Assembly: GCA_964452575.1 (NCBI GenBank)
Contig: CAYVMN010000210.1
Location: 1 to 7,491, forward strand
Source: CAYVMN01 sp964452575
GTDB taxonomy: Bacteria > Desulfobacterota > DSM-4660 > Desulfatiglandales > Desulfatiglandaceae
Direction of reading: 5' to 3'
Length of the DNA stretch: 7,491 bases
Part shown: positions 1 to 4,978 of the stretch, piece by piece
How positions within the stretch are numbered: the stretch's first letter is position 1
How the letters are laid out: each line of letters opens with the position of its first letter
Program-made: the position numbers and the translations under genes
The notes under the pieces: generated by a model
The model's database searches: none
What the model saw: only the letters and a program-made list of their open reading frames with translations
Told to the model about the DNA's origin: nothing

Positions 1-514
1 TCCTTACGGCGTCCTCCCTTTTAAGTACGTCTCCCTTCTCAACGTAAAGGAGCATGTCGTGATAGGCCTCGGGCGATCCCAGCCCGTATATGCAGGAAAC
101 GCTCGCCACGATGATTACATCCTCCCTGTCCAGGAGCGACCTGGTGGCCGAATGCCTCATCTTGTCGATCTGCTCATTGATGTGTGCATCCTTCTGGATG
201 TATGTGTCTGTCTGGGGGATATAGGCCTCTGGTTGATAGTAGTCGTAGTAGCTGACAAAATACTCCACTGCATTTCGAGGAAAGAGTCTCTTGAATTCCC
301 CGTAAAGTTGGGCGGCTAGGGTCTTGTTGGGTGCAATCACCAGGGTGGGTTTTTGGACACGAGCAATGACATGGGCCATGGTGAAGGTCTTGCCAGAGCC
401 AGTAACCCCCAAAAGGACCTGGTGGGCGAGCCCCTCTTCTATGCCTTCTGAAAGGGTTTGAATGGCTTTGGGTTGGTCCCCGCGGGGGGTGAGGTCCGTA
501 ACGATTTCAAACAT
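1..514 (-). CDS. uvrB: UvrABC excinuclease subunit B, N-terminal part (cut by window edge)
   Basis: UvrB is the helicase-like damage-verification subunit of nucleotide excision repair. It is loaded by UvrA and then recruits UvrC for incision. The first 171 residues are present, starting MFEIVTDLTPAGDQPKAI. The Walker A motif GVTGSGKT is at residues 36-43, with Lys42 as the ATP-binding lysine. The motif APNKTLAAQ is at 61-69. The tyrosine-rich beta-hairpin that clamps DNA (YYDYYQPEAY, 89-98) is intact. The family is normally about 660-680 residues, so roughly three quarters lies beyond the left edge. The ATG at 514-512 lies inside the end of cysS (8-bp overlap). GGAGG at 519-523 sits 4 nt before it, which suggests translational coupling to cysS. 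Identification is secure; nothing can be said about the missing helicase motifs or the C-terminal UvrC-binding domain. Confidence 0.97.
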   Translation of the reverse strand, partial: MFEIVTDLTPRGDQPKAIQTLSEGIEEGLAHQVLLGVTGSGKTFTMAHVIARVQKPTLVIAPNKTLAAQLYGEFKRLFPRNAVEYFVSYYDYYQPEAYIPQTDTYIQKDAHINEQIDKMRHSATRSLLDREDVIIVASVSCIYGLGSPEAYHDMLLYVEKGDVLKREDAVR

Positions 515-2033
515 CGAACCTCCAGGTGCTTCCTCGAGGGCCATCTTCCAGGACAACACCGAGCTCTCTCAAATGATCTCGGATTTCATCGGCCCTTTTC
601 CAGTCCTTCCGGGTCCTGGCATCCGCCCTTTCCTGGATCAGCTCCTCGATCTGGGCGGGATCAATATCCTTGTGAGTACCGGCCAGCTGTTCAAAAAACC
701 CTATCGGGGTTTCCTGGAACAGGCCTAGGACACTGCCGGCATGGAGGAGCCGGTTACGATCCTCCAATAGGGCATGCCTGGCTATATCATCAGGGGATTC
801 AGGGCCTGCATCCATGACCCTGTTAACTTCCCTTGCCTTCTCGAAGGTAAGACCAATAGCCCCCGCCGTGTTAAGATCATCATCCATCATGGCCACAAAC
901 TGTTCTGTAAAGCTATTGTCAGGATGGCCAGAGATCCGGTATGTATGCCCTGCCGGGCCGGCTTCTTGCCCGAATTTCCTCCCCGCATAATCCCTGGCCG
1001 GAGGGGCAGCCAGGGCATTTTCTGTCTCCCTTGAGTAAGGCCCTATGACCCCCTCCAGTCTCTGGAGTGTACGGTATATACGGACGAGTCCGGACTGGAG
1101 TCCATAGACATCCTTTTTGGAAAAATCGAGCGGTGTCCTGTAGTGCTTGGATAAGAGGAAGAGGCGGAGGACTTCTGGATGGTAGCTTTTCAAGGCGTCA
1201 CGAATGGTAAGGAAATTTCCCAAGGACTTGGACATTTTTTCTGACTCGACGGTGACAAACCCGTTGTGAACCCAGTATCTGGCAAAGGTGCCGCCGTTTG
1301 CCGCTATGGACTGGGCCCTCTCGTTTTCGTGGTGGGGGAACAGGAGGTCTTGCCCGCCCCCATGGATGTCAAAGGAAGGCCCGAGGTAATGGTTGCTCAT
1401 GGCAGAACATTCGAGGTGCCATCCGGGCCTTCCAGGGCCCCATGGGCTGAGCCATTGCGGCTCACCCGGCCTTCCCCCTTTCCACAGAACAAAGTCCATG
1501 GGGTGTCTCTTCTTATCGTCAATGGCTATCCTCTTGCCGGCCTGCATATCATCCAGCCTTCTCCCGGAGAGGCTGCCGTAATCCTTATAACTTTTGACAG
1601 AAAAGAAGACGTCCTCACCCTCAACATAGGCATAGCCCCGATCAAGGAGCGTGGTGATCATCTCGATCATGCCTTCTATGTGCTCAGTGGCCCTGGGCTC
1701 CCAATCGGCCCTCAGGACCCCGAGTCTGTCCATGTCTTTATAAAAGGCCTCAATATATTCCTGGGAGACGGTGTCTGGCTCTTTTCCCAGCTCCTGGGCT
1801 CGCAGGATGATCTTGTCATCCAGGTCTGTAAAATTCCGGACGTATTTGACATCAAGCCCCTTCATCCTGAGATACCTTACCAGCACGTCAAAGACGACCG
1901 TGGATCTTGCATGACCGATATGACAGAGATCATAGACGGTTACCCCACAGACGTATATGCCCACCTTACCTTCCACGAGGGGGCTGAATGTCTCTTTTTT
2001 GCGCGTAGCAGTATTATATAGTCTTAGAGGCAC
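507..2033 (-). CDS. cysS: Cysteinyl-tRNA synthetase (class I)
   Basis: CysS charges tRNA-Cys with cysteine in the cytoplasm, using ATP. Numbered from the GTG at 2033, it has 508 residues. The signature HIGH is at 38-41 and KMSKS at 266-270. The zinc ligands expected for the family are Cys29, Cys209, His234 and Glu238, almost the same numbering as the E. coli enzyme. The GWHLECSAMS and FPHHENE motifs are intact. Typical bacterial CysS has about 460-490 residues. The excess appears to be a proline/glycine-rich stretch around 345-385, in the linker between the KMSKS region and the helical anticodon-side domain. Start choice: TTG (2036) and GTG (2033) are adjacent and in frame, and a TAA lies six codons before the TTG. 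GGAG at 2041-2044 is 7 nt from the GTG but only 4 nt from the TTG, so I chose the GTG. The end overlaps uvrB by 8 bp. Confidence 0.97.
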   Translation of the reverse strand: MPLRLYNTATRKKETFSPLVEGKVGIYVCGVTVYDLCHIGHARSTVVFDVLVRYLRMKGLDVKYVRNFTDLDDKIILRAQELGKEPDTVSQEYIEAFYKDMDRLGVLRADWEPRATEHIEGMIEMITTLLDRGYAYVEGEDVFFSVKSYKDYGSLSGRRLDDMQAGKRIAIDDKKRHPMDFVLWKGGRPGEPQWLSPWGPGRPGWHLECSAMSNHYLGPSFDIHGGGQDLLFPHHENERAQSIAANGGTFARYWVHNGFVTVESEKMSKSLGNFLTIRDALKSYHPEVLRLFLLSKHYRTPLDFSKKDVYGLQSGLVRIYRTLQRLEGVIGPYSRETENALAAPPARDYAGRKFGQEAGPAGHTYRISGHPDNSFTEQFVAMMDDDLNTAGAIGLTFEKAREVNRVMDAGPESPDDIARHALLEDRNRLLHAGSVLGLFQETPIGFFEQLAGTHKDIDPAQIEELIQERADARTRKDWKRADEIRDHLRELGVVLEDGPRGSTWRFDV

Positions 2034-2068
2034 CAACTCGCTCCGTATCCATTATCGAAAACAAGGCC

Positions 2069-2292
2069 GTTCACGGGTTCAAAGGTTCAGGGGTTCAAGG
2101 TTGCATTCTTGTCCCCAGACTCCATTTTGGACGCGTATTCACGTGAGAAGCGCCCACACTAGTCATCCTCAACCTGAAAATTGGCGGCGCATTGGCATGC
2201 ATGTGGCAAAGCCAGCATGTCTTACGAGGACTTCGGGTCTTCAATCTTGTCCTTTTCCCTAACCCTGAACGCTGAACCCGGAACCTGTGAAC
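2069..2292. repeat. Inverted arms of short GGTTC/GAACC word repeats
   Basis: The left arm (2069-2103) repeats GGTTC at steps of 8, 8 and 7 nt. The right arm (2262-2292) repeats GAAC at steps of 7, 7 and 8 nt in the opposite sense. The arms are complementary: 2069-2080 pairs with 2281-2292 at 11 of 12 positions, 2084-2090 (GGTTCAG) pairs with 2272-2278 (CTGAACC), and 2093-2097 pairs with 2266-2270. About 160 bp of unrelated sequence lies between the arms. No flanking target duplication is visible. The arms could form a long imperfect stem in RNA or single-stranded DNA. No function is known to me. Confidence 0.6.
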
Positions 2293-2300
2293 ACTTACTG

Positions 2301-2344
2301 GAAAACAAATGGAACAGAGTCCAAGATTGTCCCAATCTGTTCCA
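2301..2344 (-). terminator. Likely intrinsic terminator of ispF
   Basis: On the minus strand, 18 nt after the ispF stop, a perfect 9-bp stem (TGGAACAGA at 2344-2336 with TCTGTTCCA at 2318-2310) encloses a 17-nt loop. It is followed directly by the T-rich run TTTGTTTT. A competing smaller hairpin (AGATTG/CAATCT with a 3-nt loop, 2324-2338) shares bases with the stem. The stem plus T-run supports Rho-independent termination. The long loop and the interrupted T-run lower confidence. Confidence 0.6.
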
Positions 2345-2361
2345 CGTATTCCTAGCCTCGA

Positions 2362-2841
2362 TCAGCAATCACCAACAATGGTGACAACAGCAAAGGCCGC
2401 CATACCCTCTTCCCTGCCGCAAAATCCCAGCCCTTCTGTGGTGGTCGCCTTGATATTGGTCCGGTTGGGCGAAGTCTCCATGGCCTTAGACAACCTTTCT
2501 CGCATACGCCCAATAAATGGCCCAAGCTTAGGTCTTTCGGCAACTATCGTGGCATCCAGATTATTCACCCGGAAGTCGTCAGCCTTGACCCATGTCATCA
2601 CCCTCCTCAGCATTGCGATGCTGTCTGCATCTTTATACGCCGGGTCAGTATCCGGAAAGTGCTGGCCGATGTCCCCTCTGCCCAATGCCCCAAGAAGGGC
2701 ATCTATCACAGCGTGGGTCAAGACATCCGCGTCGGAATGACCTTCGAGCCCCAGGGTATGAGGGATCTCGATGCCCCCTAATATCAAGGGGCGCCCCTCG
2801 ACCAGGCGGTGTACATCATATCCGTGACCGATTCGTGACAA
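2362..2841 (-). CDS. ispF: 2-C-methyl-D-erythritol 2,4-cyclodiphosphate synthase
   Basis: IspF cyclises CDP-methylerythritol 2-phosphate to MEcPP with release of CMP, a step of the MEP isoprenoid pathway. It acts as a cytosolic trimer. The protein has 159 residues, the usual size. Metal ligands are Asp9, His11 and His43, in the motifs GHGYDVHR (5-12) and GHSDADVLTHA (34-44). AERPKL is at 101-106. The nucleotide-site run TTTEGLGF is at 133-140, with Glu136 as the expected metal-associated acid. The start is a TTG at 2841. No ATG, GTG or TTG lies between it and the upstream in-frame TAG, and AAAGGG at 2847-2852 sits 5 nt before it. IspD, often adjacent or fused to IspF, is not in the window. 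A terminator follows, so ispF is probably the last gene of its unit, although cysS downstream is a common neighbour of ispF in bacteria. Confidence 0.96.
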   Translation of the reverse strand: MSRIGHGYDVHRLVEGRPLILGGIEIPHTLGLEGHSDADVLTHAVIDALLGALGRGDIGQHFPDTDPAYKDADSIAMLRRVMTWVKADDFRVNNLDATIVAERPKLGPFIGRMRERLSKAMETSPNRTNIKATTTEGLGFCGREEGMAAFAVVTIVGDC

Positions 2842-2883
2842 GGCGGCCCTTTCTATTCTGACAGGCTCAACAAGACTTACTTG

Positions 2884-2918
2884 ATCCTAAATCCTGTTCC
2901 TCCTGTTATCCTGTCTGA
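2884..2918. repeat. Short-word repeat patch (TCCTGTT-like) in the fmdB-ispF gap
   Basis: On the plus strand TCCTA/TCCTG recurs at 2885, 2892, 2901 and 2909 (steps of 7, 9 and 8 nt). On the minus strand this reads as a CAGGAWAA-like series. The patch fills nearly half of the 80-bp gap between the fmdB stop and the ispF start. It resembles the other degenerate short-word patches in this window but has only one arm here and a looser step. Confidence 0.5.
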
Positions 2919-2921
2919 CGC

Positions 2922-3140
2922 TCAGTGGCAGGTACTGCAATTGGTGCTGGAGCAGCCGGAGCATCCGGATGAGCCTGATGAGGGTGTAAAGCTCCCGCCA
3001 CTCCTGAATCCGCAGGCCGACATCAGACGCTCCAGCTTATCCCCTTTACACTGTGGGCAGGCCACCTTTTCTCTGCTCCCAAATATAAGGGCCTCAAATT
3101 CCTCTTTGCACTCTGAACATCTATACTCGTAGATCGGCAT
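2922..3140 (-). CDS. FmdB-family small zinc-ribbon protein
   Basis: This is a 72-residue protein of the FmdB putative regulatory family (CxxC/CxxC zinc ribbon with a Ser/Gly-rich tail). It starts with the family hallmark MPIYEYRCSECKEEFE. The two zinc knuckles are Cys8/Cys11 and Cys28/Cys31. The C-terminus (46-72) is low-complexity Gly/Ser with a second Cys set at 60, 63, 68 and 71, ending in His. Family members are annotated as regulatory after FmdB of the formamidase/amidase locus, but their biochemical role is largely unknown. The frame stays open upstream to an ATG at 3221. I reject that start because the hallmark N-terminus begins at 3140 and the longer form would overlap the upstream gene. 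The upstream stop is 13 bp away and the ribosome-binding site is weak (GAGAG), so translation is probably coupled to the preceding gene. Confidence 0.93.
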   Translation of the reverse strand: MPIYEYRCSECKEEFEALIFGSREKVACPQCKGDKLERLMSACGFRSGGSFTPSSGSSGCSGCSSTNCSTCH

Positions 3141-3153
3141 ATCTCTCTTACCC

Positions 3154-4113
3154 CTATTCCTTTTTTCTCTTATCCAATCCTTCCAGGACCGCCGCGGCAA
3201 GCAAGGGAAACATGATCTCATGGTGCCCCACCAGATTATAACCCTTTCCCCCAGCCAGGGTTGGACGGTGAACCACGTTGGTCATGGGTCTATATTGACG
3301 AATAAAATCCATATTGACTGTCGTAAACTCGTTGACACGATAGCCAAGGTTCCTTACAAGGCTCAAGGCCTTCAGAAAGACCTCCGGGAGGATGACTGCA
3401 GAGCCGAGATTCATGAATACCCCCCCTTGCAGCCCGGATACGAGCCGGGCAAATATCCGGAAATCCAGGTGCGACGTGCTGCCTATGGATGCGCCATCCA
3501 CGTTCGGGTGAAAGTGGATCGTGTCGGTCCCCACCGCCACATGAACCGTAACCGGGATGTCCAGCTCGTAGGCCGTTGCCAGTATGCTGAAATGATTATA
3601 CGGGAAGGCCTCATTAACCAGCATAGAACCTACTGATCCCCCCAGACCAAGTCCCTGTCTTGCTCCTTTGTTGATGGCCTCGTTAAGGAATCTCCCTGTT
3701 TCCTCTGCCATACCGAATCTTCCATCTCCTATCTCTGCGGCCACGTCCTCCGAGGTACCCCCTGTCATGGCGAGCTCCGCATCATGGATAATGCCTGCCC
3801 CGTTCATTGCAACACCCCAGATGATTCGGCGCTTGAGGAGATCCAGGATAACAGGGCTAAGCCCCACCTTGATGACGTGGGCCCCCATTGCCAGGATAAT
3901 GGTCTTACCTCCTAGATAGGCCTCTACGATCCTCTCGATGATCTCTTTTAGGTCATTTGCGGCAAGGATCTTTGGCAAAGACCGGAACCACTCGTTTAGG
4001 GATGATCCGGTGGTCCATGCCCTTGCAAAGTCCTCGGTCTTTACCTTGCTGGTTCTGCCCATGAGAGGGTAGGATCTTATTTTGTCCAGAGATATGGGCG
4101 TAAATTCTGCCAT
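3154..4113 (-). CDS. Deoxyhypusine-synthase-like protein of unknown function
   Basis: This 319-residue soluble protein has no signal peptide or membrane segment. I do not recognise a characterised function. From memory, its layout resembles deoxyhypusine synthase. TIILAMGAHVIKVG (71-84) sits where the NAD-binding strand-loop would be, and NGAGIIHDAE (104-113) sits at the TAGG-VEED position. ELDIPV (183-188) is followed by GTD (195-197), MNLGSAVILPEVFLKA (234-249) matches the glycine-rich IILGGG region, and EIMFPLLAAAVLE (299-311) matches the SLVFPLL helix. The residues used by eukaryotic enzymes for the spermidine/lysine chemistry (His288, Trp327 and Lys329 in the human protein) have no obvious counterparts, and bacteria lack eIF5A, so hypusine formation is unlikely. 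The ATG at 4113 has AAGG 7 nt upstream. It lies between gmhA (170 bp upstream) and fmdB (13 bp downstream). Gene-call confidence is high; the family assignment is moderate. Confidence 0.85.
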   Translation of the reverse strand: MAEFTPISLDKIRSYPLMGRTSKVKTEDFARAWTTGSSLNEWFRSLPKILAANDLKEIIERIVEAYLGGKTIILAMGAHVIKVGLSPVILDLLKRRIIWGVAMNGAGIIHDAELAMTGGTSEDVAAEIGDGRFGMAEETGRFLNEAINKGARQGLGLGGSVGSMLVNEAFPYNHFSILATAYELDIPVTVHVAVGTDTIHFHPNVDGASIGSTSHLDFRIFARLVSGLQGGVFMNLGSAVILPEVFLKALSLVRNLGYRVNEFTTVNMDFIRQYRPMTNVVHRPTLAGGKGYNLVGHHEIMFPLLAAAVLEGLDKRKKE

Positions 4114-4131
4114 GATAAAGCCTTAACCAAA

Positions 4132-4208
4132 GATACTTGAAATTTGAAACTTGAAACTTGGGGGCACATCCATCGAAGGGCTTCTTTCCAGTTTCGAGTT
4201 TCCAGTTT
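4132..4208. repeat. Heptad-repeat inverted arms (GAAACTT type)
   Basis: Left arm 4132-4159 consists of four consecutive 7-nt units: GATACTT, GAAATTT, then GAAACTT twice. Right arm 4181-4208 holds four units in the opposite sense: CTTCTTT, CCAGTTT, CGAGTTT and CCAGTTT. The arms are largely complementary and are separated by about 20 nt, so the stretch can fold as a long imperfect hairpin on either strand. It lies in the gap between gmhA and the deoxyhypusine-synthase-like gene. There is no strong T-run after the stem, so it does not look like a standard terminator. It could still affect processing or stability of the gmhA transcript. Confidence 0.7.
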
Positions 4209-4283
4209 CTCTACGACTCCGGCAGCATTCTTGAGCTGTCTTAAATTGTAAGAGGAAAAAACACAAATCTAGCATGAAAGACT

Positions 4284-4871
4284 CTATTCATCCGAGAGAT
4301 GCCTTTGAAAAAGGATATAATCCACCAGATGGCACAGGATATGCCCGGCCAGGATATGGGCCTCCTGGATGCGGGCAACATTATCGGCCTTTACGATCAG
4401 GGCCATCTCAACCACCCCTGCCAGTTGACCTCCATCCTTTCCAAGGAATCCTACTGTATAAATCCCTTGCCTCTTCGCATCTCTGACGGCTAGGAGGAGG
4501 TTCTTTGAGTTTCCACTGGTGGTAATTGCCAGGAGGATGTCTCCTTCCATGCCAAGGGCCTTCACCTGTTTGGAAAAGATCTCCTCAAAAGAATAGTCAT
4601 TCCCGATACTGGTGATTACCGAGGTGTCGGTGGTGAGGGCCATGGCGGGCAAAGGGGGGCGTTCGAGGGAGAAGCGGTTCACAAATTCGGCCGCTATATG
4701 CTGGGCATCGGCCGCGCTTCCCCCGTTTCCGCAGAGCAAGAGTTTCCGATCTGCTGTAAAGGCAGAGGCGACCTTCTCGGCAAGGAGAGTCAGGTTTGTA
4801 ATGTTCTCCCTGATAAAGGCCTCCTTTACCTTCAGGCTATCTTCAAGGATTTTTTCAATGATCTTCTTCAA
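4284..4871 (-). CDS. gmhA: D-sedoheptulose 7-phosphate isomerase
   Basis: GmhA converts sedoheptulose 7-phosphate to glycero-manno-heptose 7-phosphate. This is the first step toward ADP-heptose for the lipopolysaccharide inner core. The protein has 195 residues, the usual size, and a single SIS (sugar isomerase) fold. Phosphate-binding loops are CGNGGSAADAQH (47-58) and TTSGNS (117-122). His58, Glu62, Gln169 and His177 match the zinc/catalytic residues of E. coli GmhA (His61, Glu65, Gln172, His180) with a constant offset of three. The start is TTG: a TAA stop immediately precedes it in frame and AAGGTGA lies 5 nt upstream, so no earlier start is possible. The remaining heptose genes (hldE, gmhB) are not in the window. 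It follows selA by 107 bp and may also have its own promoter. Confidence 0.96.
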   Translation of the reverse strand: MKKIIEKILEDSLKVKEAFIRENITNLTLLAEKVASAFTADRKLLLCGNGGSAADAQHIAAEFVNRFSLERPPLPAMALTTDTSVITSIGNDYSFEEIFSKQVKALGMEGDILLAITTSGNSKNLLLAVRDAKRQGIYTVGFLGKDGGQLAGVVEMALIVKADNVARIQEAHILAGHILCHLVDYILFQRHLSDE

Positions 4872-4876
4872 TTAGA

Positions 4877-4883
4877 TCACCTT
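4877..4883 (-). promoter_or_regulatory. Ribosome-binding site that fixes the gmhA TTG start
   Basis: On the minus strand AAGGTGA sits 5 nt before TTG (4871-4869), with the in-frame TAA lying between the two. This decides the non-ATG start of gmhA. Confidence 0.75.
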
Positions 4884-4919
4884 GGCAGCAAGCATAAAGC
4901 AACACCCTAACCTAAAAAA

Positions 4920-4946
4920 ACTATAGCTTTCATTGGGATTTGTCAA
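4920..4946 (-). promoter_or_regulatory. Possible internal promoter for gmhA
   Basis: On the minus strand a perfect -35 TTGACA (4946-4941) is followed after 15 nt by TATAGT (4925-4920), a 5-of-6 match to the -10 consensus. It lies in the selA-gmhA gap, about 50 nt before the gmhA start. The 15-nt spacer is shorter than the preferred 17, so activity is uncertain. Confidence 0.45.
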
Positions 4947-4978
4947 CTTGGCATAGGGCTGAAGGGAGCGAAGTCTTG

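Larger units (their letters stand above)
2037..2361. other. Gene-free gap between ispF and cysS
   Basis: No open frame here looks like protein. The gap contains two facing arms of GAACC/GGTTC words (2069-2103 and 2262-2292), listed separately. A likely ispF terminator lies at 2301-2344. A small hairpin at 2200-2219 consists of CATG-TGGC, an AAA loop, then GCCA and CATG with one bulged G. Because ispF appears to be terminated here, the cysS promoter should lie on the minus strand within this gap. I found no convincing -35/-10 pair: GATAAT about 20 nt before the GTG has no well-spaced -35. No T-box hallmark was found upstream of cysS. Confidence 0.6.

Noticed and set aside
1266..2021. Long open frame on the plus strand opposite cysS
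   Set aside because: It is antisense to a gene with complete catalytic motifs, its composition is irregular, and it resembles no family. It is a shadow of cysS codon bias.
2069..2292. Miniature transposable element with terminal inverted repeats
   Set aside because: The arms are word repeats rather than sharp unique ends, no target duplication flanks them, and the same layout recurs with different sequence in other gaps.
2037..2361. T-box riboswitch upstream of cysS
   Set aside because: No conserved T-box sequence or antiterminator/terminator pair is visible on the minus strand just before cysS. The terminator present belongs to ispF.
2881..2924. Selenocysteine read-through at the TGA ending fmdB (tempting next to selA and a Cys-rich tail)
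   Set aside because: The extension is only 14 residues to TAA with no recognisable motif. The bases after TGA form only a 4-bp hairpin, not a convincing bacterial SECIS element.
2922..3221. Longer 99-residue version of the FmdB protein
   Set aside because: The extra 27 residues are Arg/Lys-rich, overlap the upstream gene, and precede the conserved family N-terminus MPIYEYRC.
4132..4208. Intrinsic terminator for gmhA
   Set aside because: The stem is imperfect and AT-rich and no T-run follows on the minus strand. I kept it as a repeat only.
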